Shown piece by piece: positions 9,334 through 19,401 of a stretch of 45,213 bases of DNA. Under the pieces are notes generated by a model. That model saw only the letters and a program-made list of their open reading frames with translations, searched no databases and had not been told where the DNA came from. The stretch is from Acetofilamentum sp. (GTDB lineage Bacteria; Bacteroidota; Bacteroidia; Bacteroidales; JAADGE01), in contig DYOF01000008.1 in the NCBI GenBank assembly GCA_020720665.1, positions 1 to 45,213 on the forward strand. Reading direction: 5' to 3'. A program made the translations under genes and the position numbers. The stretch's first letter is position 1. Every line of letters starts with the position of its first letter.

Positions 9334-10464
9334 TTAACGCAATTTATCAATTATAGTTGAAATTTCTTTAAAGATATCGTCAATATTTCCGACACCGTTA
9401 ATTTCATGTAATTTCCCCTGGTCTGCGTAATATTCTGCAACTTTTGCAGTTGTTAATTTATACGTTTGAATTCTTTTTTCAATAATATCCGGTGTGTCGT
9501 CAATTCTTCCGCCTATTTTTGCTCTTTCCGATAATCGTCTGACTAATTCATCTTTGTCAACATCTAAGGCAAACATGGCTGATATTTCGTAATTTTTATT
9601 TGCCAATAATTTGTGTAATCCTTTGGCTTGTTCAACGGTTCGCGGGAAACCGTCTAATACAACTCCTGATGTACCTTTATTTGCTTCAATTTCTTTGACA
9701 ACCATACCTAAGATAATGTCATCGGGGACTAATCCGCCTTTATTCATGTGGTTTTTAGCAATTTGGCCAAGTTTTGAGTTTATTTCAAGTTCTTTACGAA
9801 GAATGTCACCGGTTGATAAGTGAACCAAATTGTATTTTTCTATTATTTTTTTTGATTGAGTTCCTTTACCGGATCCGGGAGGTCCGAATAATAAGAAATA
9901 TTTTACTTTTGAAATAGTTTTGTTTTTAATTGCTTCGGCATTCGTGTAAATTGCAGTTAAATTTCTGCCTAAACCGTCATAATCTAAACCATATCCGACG
10001 ATAAAATCATCCGGAATTTCCATTCCGATATAGTCAATAGTGTAGTTTCTCATGAAAGCATCCGGTTTTACAAGCAAACTGGCGATACGAATTTCTTTTG
10101 GTCCGAGTTCTTGAATTTGATCGACAATTTTCTCCATTGTTATTCCGGAGTCAATAATGTCTTCAAGAATAACAACCGTTTTCCCTGTTAAGTCTTCGTT
10201 TAAGCCGATTAATTTTTTTACGTTTCCGGTTGATTTTGTACCTTCGTATGAAGCAAATTTAATAAATGAAATATGTGCATCAAATTCTATTCGTTTGAAT
10301 AAATCGGAGGCAAACATAAAGGCTCCGTTTAAAATTGCTACAAAAATAACGTCTTTACCTAAAAGTTGAGCATTCATTTCATCAGCCATGTCTTGAACGG
10401 CATCCTGAATACGTTTGGTAGGTATCGTTAATTCAAATTCTTTATCGTGAAGCTTAATTCTCAT
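9334..10464 (-). CDS. adk: Hypoxanthine phosphoribosyltransferase - adenylate kinase fusion
   Basis: N-terminal PRTase signature VVILEDIIDSGITM with VGYGLDYDGLGRNL; C-terminal YFLLFGPPGSGKGTQSKKI P-loop, LSTGDILR, VVLDGFPRT, GGRIDDTPD. Confidence 0.96.
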   Translation of the reverse strand: MRIKLHDKEFELTIPTKRIQDAVQDMADEMNAQLLGKDVIFVAILNGAFMFASDLFKRIEFDAHISFIKFASYEGTKSTGNVKKLIGLNEDLTGKTVVILEDIIDSGITMEKIVDQIQELGPKEIRIASLLVKPDAFMRNYTIDYIGMEIPDDFIVGYGLDYDGLGRNLTAIYTNAEAIKNKTISKVKYFLLFGPPGSGKGTQSKKIIEKYNLVHLSTGDILRKELEINSKLGQIAKNHMNKGGLVPDDIILGMVVKEIEANKGTSGVVLDGFPRTVEQAKGLHKLLANKNYEISAMFALDVDKDELVRRLSERAKIGGRIDDTPDIIEKRIQTYKLTTAKVAEYYADQGKLHEINGVGNIDDIFKEISTIIDKLR

Positions 10465-10497
10465 CGTTTAAAATAATTATGTGCTGTTAAAAAGTTA

Positions 10498-10505
10498 CAA
10501 ATGTA
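10498..10505 (-). promoter_or_regulatory. Putative -7 box (TACATTTG) for hpt-adk
   Basis: CAAATGTA on + strand about 34 nt before the ATG. Confidence 0.4.
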
Positions 10506-10591
10506 ATAAAATGTTTTTCATTCAAATAGCAAAAAATGCCTAAAAATTTATTAATATTGAAATTTTTTAACACATGATTAATTCAATAATA

Positions 10592-11413
10592 ATGAAAGTA
10601 ATATTATTTGTAATCAGTTTTTTTGCAATTTCCCGATTAAGTTATGCTCAATATCAGACGGAAACAGGAGCACGTCAGGGTGGTATGGCAGGTTCGGGAA
10701 TAATTGTTAATGATCTTTGGTCATCTTATCATAATCAAGCGGGTTTAGCGGATATAAAGGGATTAAGTGCCGGCATATTTTATTCGAATGTATTTAATGT
10801 TGATGCCTTTCGTCAAACTGCATTTGCAATTTCTGTTCCTACAGAAACTTATGGAGTTGCAGGATTTAATTACACACTTTCGGGGGATGAATTTTCAAAT
10901 TTCAGTAAATTCGGATTATTATATTCTAAGCGTTTAGGCAAAAGAATTACTGCGGGAATACAAATTGATTATTTCAGACGAGCACAATTAACTTTCGGTG
11001 TAACGAGTATAGCTGTCGGCGAGTTCGGGCTTATTGCCGAACCTGTGAAGAATCTTTTTATAGGAGCACATGTTTTTAATCCGTGGAGAGCAAAATTTGC
11101 CGGTACAAACGAATATATGACTTCAATTTTCAGAATAGGTGCAGGTTATAAATTTTCAGAAAATGTTTTATTTACATTGGAAGGAGAGAAAGATATTGAA
11201 CAAAAGTCGGTAATAAGAGGCGGAGTTGATTATCAATTATTTGAAGGATTGTTTTTACGTGCGGGCGTTGCATCAAACCCTACAAAATATAGTTTCGGCT
11301 TGGGTTACACAATTAAAGGGATAACAATTAATGCTGCATATATCAATCATAATGTAATAGGTTATTATATGCAGTTTGGATTAGCTTATTCTATATTAAA
11401 AAAACGGAAGTAG
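10592..11413 (+). CDS. PorV/PorQ (FadL-like) outer-membrane protein
   Basis: Signal peptide MKVILFVISFFAISRLSYAQ; GARQGGMAGSGIIVNDLWSSYHNQAGLA; beta-barrel-like repeats. Internal ATG 10592 gives a better signal peptide than 10574. Confidence 0.75.
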   Translation: MKVILFVISFFAISRLSYAQYQTETGARQGGMAGSGIIVNDLWSSYHNQAGLADIKGLSAGIFYSNVFNVDAFRQTAFAISVPTETYGVAGFNYTLSGDEFSNFSKFGLLYSKRLGKRITAGIQIDYFRRAQLTFGVTSIAVGEFGLIAEPVKNLFIGAHVFNPWRAKFAGTNEYMTSIFRIGAGYKFSENVLFTLEGEKDIEQKSVIRGGVDYQLFEGLFLRAGVASNPTKYSFGLGYTIKGITINAAYINHNVIGYYMQFGLAYSILKKRK

Positions 11414-11414
11414 T

Positions 11415-12821
11415 TTACTTGTTTTCGTTTTTTAATTGTTCTCTTTTCCATGATTGAAAAACCTTGTAGTAAGCAGCTTCAAAATTCTCTGCCGGACCGG
11501 GAGCAGGATACAATAATAAATTTCCGTCAGGATGAATCAGATAATATGTCGGGTAGGCTGCAATGTTATAATCTGTTAATATTTTATCATTTTCATCACA
11601 ATGAAGGATTGTCCAATCGTAATTTTTTAAACTTTTAATATAGTTTGTGTTGTTATCTTTAAATATCATTACAATTTCTAAAGCTTCAATTTTTTTTTCG
11701 TCCAAGTTTTTTATTAACTCTATTTCATTTTGGCAGGTATAACTGTCTTTATCATAGAAACAAAGATATACAAATGAATTTCCGAAATCTTTTATTGAAT
11801 GCTTTTTTGAGTCTTTATCGTACAAATTAAAGCCGGGAACTTGATAACCGATAATCATTTGGGAAGAATTGTTTAAAAAAGTGCTGATAATTTCTTTGTT
11901 TCGTTTTTCCAAATCTGATTTTTCTGAGGAAATCAATAAATTAATGATGTTTTTTTGATATATCGGATTTTGGTAAAATAAAGCTGCTAAATTCAAAATT
12001 AAAAGATATTCTCTGAACTCTTTGTTTATAAATATTTCATCGGTTTGAAGTAAATTCATATATGCATTCCATGAATAATCAGATGATAAATAATCATATA
12101 TTTTTTTTGAAAAAGTATCGAAAATAAAGGTAGAAAAAGATTCGTTTAAAAATTTATTATATGCAGGATTTTGGTATAGTACAGGTTGTTTTGCGAAATT
12201 AGTTCTTATAATTTCATTTTTATTGTTGTAAAATGATAAATACCTGAATTGTAACAAACTATAGTTTACATAGTTATTAAAGAAATAATCGTTATAAAGT
12301 GATGCACTGTCTCTGAGTTTTGTAATTTCTTTATCTGTTAAGCTGAAATTTGAATTTTTTTTCTCTTCAAAAATATATTTAACTGATTTGTTGTATAAGT
12401 TGTCAAAATGTTTTATCGCTGTACTTAAATTGTTTGTATTATTTAGTGTTCTGATGTAAAATTCAATCGGGCGGAAATAAGGATTTAGTCTGTCAGATTC
12501 GTTTTTCACGGTTTTTTTAGGCAGAATAATTTTATAGCTTTGACCGGGTTCAATAAATAGTATTCCTTCAAAAACATCTAAATTAATAAACACAGGAATT
12601 GTATCGGTTTCAGTAAAATCAAATGAAAAATTCCCTTCTGAATCAACTGTTGAACGACTTATTATTTTCTTTGATTTTGTAATATAATCATCAAGTTTGA
12701 ATAGTTCTAATTGTTCACCGGTATAGGATGCTGCGTTTCCGTATATTCTAATGTTTTGAGATAAAACAGCAGGAAACTCTAAAAAAATAATTAAGAAAAA
12801 TAAGACAATAAATTTATTCAT
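11415..12821 (-). CDS. TlpA/thioredoxin-like exported protein with DUF4369-like N-terminus and non-canonical active site
   Basis: Signal peptide ending LSQ; PGFNLYDKDSKKHSIKDFGNSFVYLCFYDKDSYTCQNEI; AAYPTYYLIHPDG cis-Pro region. Confidence 0.75.
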   Translation of the reverse strand: MNKFIVLFFLIIFLEFPAVLSQNIRIYGNAASYTGEQLELFKLDDYITKSKKIISRSTVDSEGNFSFDFTETDTIPVFINLDVFEGILFIEPGQSYKIILPKKTVKNESDRLNPYFRPIEFYIRTLNNTNNLSTAIKHFDNLYNKSVKYIFEEKKNSNFSLTDKEITKLRDSASLYNDYFFNNYVNYSLLQFRYLSFYNNKNEIIRTNFAKQPVLYQNPAYNKFLNESFSTFIFDTFSKKIYDYLSSDYSWNAYMNLLQTDEIFINKEFREYLLILNLAALFYQNPIYQKNIINLLISSEKSDLEKRNKEIISTFLNNSSQMIIGYQVPGFNLYDKDSKKHSIKDFGNSFVYLCFYDKDSYTCQNEIELIKNLDEKKIEALEIVMIFKDNNTNYIKSLKNYDWTILHCDENDKILTDYNIAAYPTYYLIHPDGNLLLYPAPGPAENFEAAYYKVFQSWKREQLKNENK

Positions 12822-12863
12822 GATTATTTATTAGGATAGTAAACGTAATGGATGATGAATATA

Positions 12864-14366
12864 TTATTCGGCATTATTTATGATTTGCTCTAATTTTTTT
12901 TGCCGGCTGATATCAAAACCGATATTAATAATTTTTTGAAACTGATTTTCTTTGTTATAAACGGGAGTTAAGGTTTCTTGCAGCCAAACATCGGTTGCTT
13001 CATCGTTTAGATGAAAAATGCGTGTTCTTACTTTTCCTGATTGTAAATCTGTTTTAAATTGTGTCAACCAATCATTATTTTCTTCCGGTTGAGGCAAAAA
13101 GTTAAAAAGAGAATTGTTTATATATTCATCTGTTTTATTTTTAAAAATGTGCTTGCTTTTTGTGTTCATGTATGTAACTTGTCCGTCAAAATTGTAATGA
13201 ATAACAGAAACAACCGTTGACAAAGCAGATGAGATGTATTCATTTTCAGCAATTTGCTCTGATAATAATTGCTTGTCATTTTTAAAGCCTTCCAAAAGTT
13301 CGGTAATGTGTTTTTCTTTTTGAGCAAGTTCTTGCTTTAAACGATTGTAATCTTCTGCTAATATTTTTGTTTTCTCAATATTTCGGATATTTGAAATTTG
13401 TGACGCCAAACGTTCGCTCAAAATATTCAAAAATTCAATTTTATAATCAGATATTTTTTTTAGAGAGGCAAGTTCTAAAACTCCGAATAATTTTGATTCA
13501 AAAATCAGAGGAATTAATAAAAGCGTATCAGGTGAATTTTCGCCCAAGCCTGAGCTAATGTATGTATATCCTTCGGGCAAATTTTCAATTTTTATGGTTT
13601 TTTGTTCTTTTGCGCACTTTCCTATAATCCCTTCACCTATTTCAATTTCGGCATCTAACTTTCTTTTTTTGTCATAGGCATAGGCCGCCTCCAAAATCAA
13701 CACATTTTTTTCATTTTTTTGATATAAAATAAAAAATCCGACTTGTTCAATTTGCAGATACTGAACAATTTTTTTTACAACTTGGTTTGCCATATTTTGA
13801 GTTGAATCAAAACTTTGTTGTAAAAGTGCCGTAAAATCGGCAATACCGTTTTGATGCCATTGGATTTTTGAGTTTTCTTCCTCGCTTTGCTTTTTTTCTT
13901 TTTCAGCACTTGAAATGGCTTCTTTAATTTCAACCAGTTCTTTCAAAATAGGTATATCCGTTTCTGTTTTAGAAAGGGAAACGGGTGTTTCGATACCGGT
14001 TTTAATTTCCTGAAATATGTTTTGAATGACAGTAATCGTTTTATTTAGTTGCTCTAATTCGTTTGAAAGTAAACCAAGTTCGTCTTTTTTCTGTAAACCT
14101 ATGGTTTCATTTTTTTTTGTAGTTCCTTTATTGATGTTTTCTGCATATAATTTTAATTTAAAAACACCATTCGGTATGCCACTGAATAACACATAAATAA
14201 TAAAGCTGTTAATAAGAACGGCTGTAATTAAAACAAAAATAAAAGCAGTAAGGTTTTCTTCGGCAAAAATTTTGATTTTAGAAATCGGTATAAAAATTAT
14301 TATTACAAGGAAGTAAAATAATATTGAAGAAAGAATTGAAATTGTTATTTTTGATTTGATATTCAT
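12864..14366 (-). CDS. Membrane protein with two TM helices, GAF and PAS domains; no kinase domain
   Basis: Two N-terminal TM segments, HAMP-like linker, GAF-like VGFFILYQK...GEGIIGKCAKEQKTIKIENLPEGYTYISSGLGE...LLIPLIFESKLFGVLELAS, C-terminal PAS/PAC (GFDISRQKKLEQ). Confidence 0.82.
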   Translation of the reverse strand: MNIKSKITISILSSILFYFLVIIIFIPISKIKIFAEENLTAFIFVLITAVLINSFIIYVLFSGIPNGVFKLKLYAENINKGTTKKNETIGLQKKDELGLLSNELEQLNKTITVIQNIFQEIKTGIETPVSLSKTETDIPILKELVEIKEAISSAEKEKKQSEEENSKIQWHQNGIADFTALLQQSFDSTQNMANQVVKKIVQYLQIEQVGFFILYQKNEKNVLILEAAYAYDKKRKLDAEIEIGEGIIGKCAKEQKTIKIENLPEGYTYISSGLGENSPDTLLLIPLIFESKLFGVLELASLKKISDYKIEFLNILSERLASQISNIRNIEKTKILAEDYNRLKQELAQKEKHITELLEGFKNDKQLLSEQIAENEYISSALSTVVSVIHYNFDGQVTYMNTKSKHIFKNKTDEYINNSLFNFLPQPEENNDWLTQFKTDLQSGKVRTRIFHLNDEATDVWLQETLTPVYNKENQFQKIINIGFDISRQKKLEQIINNAE

Positions 14367-14386
14367 GCCGATTCTATATGTCAGAG

Positions 14387-14394
14387 CAAAGATA
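14387..14394 (-). promoter_or_regulatory. Putative -7 box (TATCTTTG) for the GAF/PAS gene
   Basis: CAAAGATA on + strand between rsmI stop (14401) and GAF/PAS start (14366). Confidence 0.45.
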
Positions 14395-14400
14395 CTAATT

Positions 14401-15111
14401 TTAATTTGAATTTTTTATCTTCTGTTTTTTCACCGGTTTATTCTCTTTCCCTTTAACAACCACAACAATTTCTCCTTTAATCGGTTTTTTAGAGAAATAC
14501 TCTTTCAATATTATTGCATTTCCTCTGATTGTTTCTTCATAAATTTTGGTGAGTTCACGTGAAACCGATATTTCTCTTTCATTACCGAAAATTTCAGAAA
14601 TTTGCTCTAAGAATTTTATTAAACGGTGAGGTGATTCGTAAAATATAATAGTTCTTTCTTCACTTTCAAGTTCGAGCAAACGTTTTTGGCGGCCTTTTTT
14701 TTGCGGGAGAAAACCTTCAAAACAAAATTTGTCTGACGGGAATCCGGAATTAATTAATGCCGGAATAAATGCACTTGCACCGGGGAGTGTTTCAATATTA
14801 ATGTCATTTTTAATGCATTCTCGTATAATTAAAAATCCGGGATCCGAAATACCGGGAGTACCGGCATCAGTTACTAATGCGATTTCAATACCTGAGTTTA
14901 ATTTTTCAATAATTTGATTTATAATTTGATGCTCGTTAAATTTATGGTATGCAAGCAGTTTTGTCTTTATATTAAGGTGATGTAATAATAGTCCTGTTTT
15001 TCGGGTATCTTCAGCTAAAATCAATTCAACCGATTTTAATACTTCAACCGCTCGGTATGTTATGTCTTGTAAATTTCCTATGGGTGTAGGAACGATTATT
15101 AATTTTGACAT
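14401..15111 (-). CDS. rsmI: 16S rRNA (cytidine-2'-O)-methyltransferase
   Basis: LIIVPTPIGNLQDITYRAVEVLKSVELILAEDTRKTGLLL, ALVTDAGTPGISDPG, GFLPQKKGRQKRL. Confidence 0.97.
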   Translation of the reverse strand: MSKLIIVPTPIGNLQDITYRAVEVLKSVELILAEDTRKTGLLLHHLNIKTKLLAYHKFNEHQIINQIIEKLNSGIEIALVTDAGTPGISDPGFLIIRECIKNDINIETLPGASAFIPALINSGFPSDKFCFEGFLPQKKGRQKRLLELESEERTIIFYESPHRLIKFLEQISEIFGNEREISVSRELTKIYEETIRGNAIILKEYFSKKPIKGEIVVVVKGKENKPVKKQKIKNSN

Positions 15112-15152
15112 ATTTTTAGTGGGATGTTTAAAAAATTAAAAGTAAAAAAATA

Positions 15153-17876
15153 TTATATTCGTTTCAGCTTTTTCTTTTTAATAAAAAAGTAAATTAAGAA
15201 ACTCCAAAATCCTAAAATTGCAATAAATGAAATCAGATTAGAGAGTTGCGAATATTTCGGAATATAATAGAGTTCAATTGTGTGATTTCCTTCGGGCAGA
15301 ATAATTCCGGTAAAACCGATATTTATTCTTGATAATTTAGTTTTTTTGTCGTTGATTTTTATTTTCCAGCCGTCATCAAAAGGAATTGTAAAAAATAACA
15401 ATTTTGTTTTTCTTAAGCTTATTTTTCCTTTGATAGTTGATTGTGTAAAATCTGTAATTTGTAAAGAATCTTGTTTTAGTTCATCGGTTATTTTTTTATA
15501 TCTATTAAAATTAAAATTTACGGCGGGAACAATAATGCTCGTGTCATTAGGATTGATTTTTTCAAATTCATCAATATTTATGCTTTTGTTAAAATATTTT
15601 TCGTAAACAAAACCACTCAGCAGAGCAATTTGATTTTTAAAATTTGAAACACTGTATTTTTTAATTGTTAATAAATATCTGTCGGTATTATCGGTTCCGA
15701 TGTTTGTTTTTAAAGCGTTTGTAAATAAATTTTCATTAGGGAAATTAATATTTAACAGTTCTTGCAATTTATTGATTAATGTATTAAGTTCTTGAAATTC
15801 AACATTTCGAGATAAATCTTGGTAAAGATTACTAAGGGTTTGTTCGCTGATTTGATAGCTAATTAGGCTTTTAAAATCTTCGTAATCAATATATTTATCA
15901 TAGGTATAAGCAAATGGCAAAGCATATCGGTTTTTCAAAACAGTAATGCCTTTAATTCTTGCTATGGAATCAAAGCCGAATTTCAAAAATTCCGGATTTT
16001 CTGATTTTGAAAGATGGTATTTTACGTTTCCGAAGGTCTGTAAAAGCGGATAGTTGCGGAAACCTGTAAGCCAACGGGTTGCAGTTTCATCTCCTTTTTG
16101 AATTAAGCCGGTTTCTTCCAAAAATCGAACATAATTTAATTGGTTAAATGACGAATAGCTTGTTGTGCCAAAATAGCCTTGTGCAAGCGCATCATTTAAA
16201 CTTGAATGAACTGCACTTCCGGATTGATAATCTTTTTCGGTTCTGTAAAATGCGGTTTTGTTTATTTCTTTGATATAGTTTACGGCTTCAATTGTTCCGT
16301 CATTATAGCCTGCTTTTTCTGTTTTAAATTCTTGTTTTGTAACAGGTTCTCTGTCGGCATAAGACGTGTAAGAAAAATAGCTGAGTTCGGCAAGTAAAAG
16401 AAGTATAATTCCTATTTGAGCAATTTTCTTATATTTTGGTTTTGATAACAGCAGCAGCATTATTGAATAAGCAATTATTAACAATGCTGCCGCATTTCGT
16501 ATGTTTATATTTAAAGCATTTTCCGGAATAGAATTATAGGGATAAAATAATCCGGTCAGCAAAATTAAAATGGTTGCTGAAAGCAGTATGATGTTAATCT
16601 TAAATTTTTTATCCAATTCGTTGAGCGCATAAATTGCGAAAAATAAAAGCGTAAACGGAATAAAAAAATCAAAACCGTATCTGAAATAGTCGCCTGTAAA
16701 TGCCAGAAATGCATAACGAAAATAAGGAATAAATAAAGTGCTTGTCCAAATAGCCGCAAAAATTCCGAATATTATTTTTTTTCGTTTAGAAAGATGTATA
16801 AATACTTGCGGGGCAATTAATAATGTAAATAATCCGATATAAAATAAAGGGGATTCTAAATAATTGTTCCAACCTTGAAATTTGTTTCCCGTTCCGAGAA
16901 TATCACTTGAATAAAATCGTAAAATTGTTGATGCTCCTAAATCGGTTTGTTCTGCGATTTCTTTTCCTGAGCTTAATATATCAGAGTATGACGCATTTCC
17001 TGAAACTCTGGGGCTGTTATACATTTTTGTAAAAGAAACAATAAGCTGCCGGATATTCATTAAGAAACCGATTAAACCTAATAAAAGCATTTTTAAAGCC
17101 AACTTGATGTATTGCGAAATTTTATTTTCTTTTTCGGAGAAAAATCGGAATAAGGAGTAAATTATTAGGAAAACTGTGTAAATATATAGAACAAACACGT
17201 TAGAAGACAGCCAAATAACAGCAAAAGGAAAGAAATACCAACGCTTGTTCAGGTATAATTGTTCAAAAGCAAACAATAAGAACATTGCTTTGAAAATATG
17301 AGATGAAAATCCCCATCCGCTGCCAACTACCATATATCCTGAAAACGTAATCAGTAAAGCACCGATAAATGCAGAAAATTTCTTTACCGACAGGGTTCTG
17401 AAATACAGAAATGTTATTATTCCGCCGAATAGGAAGTCATAGATAAAAATTTTAATAAAACGAGAAAAAATTAAAGAATCACTACCGTATTTTATTGCTG
17501 AAATATAATCAATGCCTTGTCTTAACAATCCGTATGGTTCTGTGGCTAAACCGGTTTCAAAATTTTGTCCCATTCCTTTATAAAAAGACCATTCAGAAAA
17601 AAAGCCTTCTTTTAACATATTAACGTTATGAACTAATCCGGGATAATTTTGATTAATTGAGTCGCTTCCAATGTCTTTAAAAAAAAACAAATAATCAAGT
17701 GTTAAGTATTTATAAAATGCAATCAGCCCAACGGTTATAATTAATCCCGCCAGAACCCATACATTAAGGGGAAGTTCCGGCTGCATAATTTTTGATTGGG
17801 TTTGAATTTTATTACTTGCCGATTTCGGGTTTTTAGGCTTCTGAATAACAACAGTTTCCTTTTTTTGTCTCTTCAT
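15153..17876 (-). CDS. YfhO-family polytopic membrane protein
   Basis: 907 aa; many TM segments, GQNFETGLATEPYGLLRQGIDYISA, C-terminal LFFTIPFDDGWKIKINDKKTKLSRINIGFTGIILPEGNHTIELYYIPKY typical of YfhO-like proteins. Confidence 0.88.
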   Translation of the reverse strand: MKRQKKETVVIQKPKNPKSASNKIQTQSKIMQPELPLNVWVLAGLIITVGLIAFYKYLTLDYLFFFKDIGSDSINQNYPGLVHNVNMLKEGFFSEWSFYKGMGQNFETGLATEPYGLLRQGIDYISAIKYGSDSLIFSRFIKIFIYDFLFGGIITFLYFRTLSVKKFSAFIGALLITFSGYMVVGSGWGFSSHIFKAMFLLFAFEQLYLNKRWYFFPFAVIWLSSNVFVLYIYTVFLIIYSLFRFFSEKENKISQYIKLALKMLLLGLIGFLMNIRQLIVSFTKMYNSPRVSGNASYSDILSSGKEIAEQTDLGASTILRFYSSDILGTGNKFQGWNNYLESPLFYIGLFTLLIAPQVFIHLSKRKKIIFGIFAAIWTSTLFIPYFRYAFLAFTGDYFRYGFDFFIPFTLLFFAIYALNELDKKFKINIILLSATILILLTGLFYPYNSIPENALNINIRNAAALLIIAYSIMLLLLSKPKYKKIAQIGIILLLLAELSYFSYTSYADREPVTKQEFKTEKAGYNDGTIEAVNYIKEINKTAFYRTEKDYQSGSAVHSSLNDALAQGYFGTTSYSSFNQLNYVRFLEETGLIQKGDETATRWLTGFRNYPLLQTFGNVKYHLSKSENPEFLKFGFDSIARIKGITVLKNRYALPFAYTYDKYIDYEDFKSLISYQISEQTLSNLYQDLSRNVEFQELNTLINKLQELLNINFPNENLFTNALKTNIGTDNTDRYLLTIKKYSVSNFKNQIALLSGFVYEKYFNKSINIDEFEKINPNDTSIIVPAVNFNFNRYKKITDELKQDSLQITDFTQSTIKGKISLRKTKLLFFTIPFDDGWKIKINDKKTKLSRINIGFTGIILPEGNHTIELYYIPKYSQLSNLISFIAILGFWSFLIYFFIKKKKLKRI

Positions 17877-18132
17877 AAAAATTTTAAATATAAAGAAGTG
17901 TTTTTTGTTTCAAAAATAGGATAATTATATGAAACACCCATGTAAAAACAATTTTTCATACAAAAGAGCATGTCTAAATAAACCGGCTTGCATAATTCTT
18001 CAAGGTTTTTAGGTGTTCCTATGTGCCGGAAAAACAAGCAAAATAAATAATGATATACATTCAATTTGCAGAATATTAATTAATTGCATGTTCTTAGACA
18101 TATTAAACTGAAAACGTTTAAATTATTAATTT

Positions 18133-18140
18133 TATATTTG
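18133..18140 (+). promoter_or_regulatory. Putative -7 box (TATATTTG) for the flippase gene
   Basis: TAnnTTTG motif 16 nt before the TTG start at 18157. Confidence 0.4.
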
Positions 18141-18156
18141 TTGAAAATATAGGCTT

Positions 18157-19401
18157 TTGAATAATTTAAGAAAAAAAATTTATAAAATATCTAAAAAATC
18201 CGGAGATAAAATGGGCTTTGATTTGCCTTATTTTATTGAAAACGGGTTTTGGGTTTTGTTGTCGCAAGCTGTTAATACAGGAGCTGCATTTATTATGTCG
18301 ATATTTTTTGCTCGATACTTATCAAAAGAAACATTCGGCGAATATCAATTGATTGTTTCAATCATCGGAATTTTAGCAATATTTTCATATACCGGTTTAA
18401 ATACTTCAATTTTGAGATCAGTTGCTCGAGGTTATGAGAAAAGTTATAAAACTGCTGTAAATTTCAGCTTTAAAAAATCACTTTTAGCTATTCCGATTTT
18501 TTTAATTTTGTCAGTTTGGTATTATTTTCATGAAAAAACAGATGTTGCCTGTGTATTGATTTTTGCGGGATTAGCTTTTGCTTTTATTCAAGCTCATAAC
18601 AAATGGTTTGCTTTTTGGAAAGGGAAAGAAAAATTTGAAAAAACGGCAAAACAACAAATTATTCAAAGCGTAATTTTAAATTCAAGTTTAATTCTTGCCG
18701 CAGTATTTTTTTCAGAGTATTTGATAGTTACAGCAGGAACTTATTTAGTTGTAAATGCCGGCTTTAATACCTTGTGGCATTTTAAAGCAAAACATGCAAT
18801 TGTAGGTAACAAAATTGATGAGGATTGCATCCCTTACGGAAAATACATGACCAAAATGGGAATTTTATCAAGTTTAATTTTATATTTTGATAAGATAATT
18901 ATCGGATTTATTGATTTAGAACTTTTAGCTGTTTACGGCATTGCCCTAAAACTTTTTGATGTTGTTAAGCAAATCATCAGAAGTTTTTACTCTGTAAGTA
19001 CTCCAAAATTTGCCAAGAAAAAAGTAACAATAAAAAAACAAGAACTATTTATCATGATTATCGGCGGAATTTTGTTATCCGGATTAATTTATGCTGTTTC
19101 CGAACCGATTATAATTTATTTCTTTACCGAAGAATACACAGAAGCCGTTAATATATTTAAAAAGTTGTTGTTTGTTTTACCTTTTGTATTTGTAAGTCCT
19201 TTATTTGCTATTAAAGCTAATGCAGAAAAAGATAAATCAAAAATAGTGAAAAAAAATATTTTAGTGCCGGCTGTTGCAATAGTCGGTTCAATCCTGATAT
19301 TTTTATTAACAAATAACATGGAGTATTTCGTTTTATCAAAGGTATTTATTATGCAAATTGCTTTTTTTATTGTTTTAGTTCCGTTGAAATCAAAAATTTA
19401 G
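18157..19401 (+). CDS. Oligosaccharide flippase / polysaccharide biosynthesis protein (Wzx-like, MATE/MOP)
   Basis: DLPYFIENGFWVLLSQAVNTGAAFIMSIFFARYLSKETFGEYQLI; many TM helices. Start is TTG 18157 or ATG 18211. Confidence 0.9.
   Translation: MNNLRKKIYKISKKSGDKMGFDLPYFIENGFWVLLSQAVNTGAAFIMSIFFARYLSKETFGEYQLIVSIIGILAIFSYTGLNTSILRSVARGYEKSYKTAVNFSFKKSLLAIPIFLILSVWYYFHEKTDVACVLIFAGLAFAFIQAHNKWFAFWKGKEKFEKTAKQQIIQSVILNSSLILAAVFFSEYLIVTAGTYLVVNAGFNTLWHFKAKHAIVGNKIDEDCIPYGKYMTKMGILSSLILYFDKIIIGFIDLELLAVYGIALKLFDVVKQIIRSFYSVSTPKFAKKKVTIKKQELFIMIIGGILLSGLIYAVSEPIIIYFFTEEYTEAVNIFKKLLFVLPFVFVSPLFAIKANAEKDKSKIVKKNILVPAVAIVGSILIFLLTNNMEYFVLSKVFIMQIAFFIVLVPLKSKI

Noticed and set aside
17873-18064. 63-aa minus-strand ORF upstream of the YfhO gene as a real gene
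   Set aside because: No domain, ends within 1 nt of the YfhO start, composition not convincing; kept only as a possible repeat.
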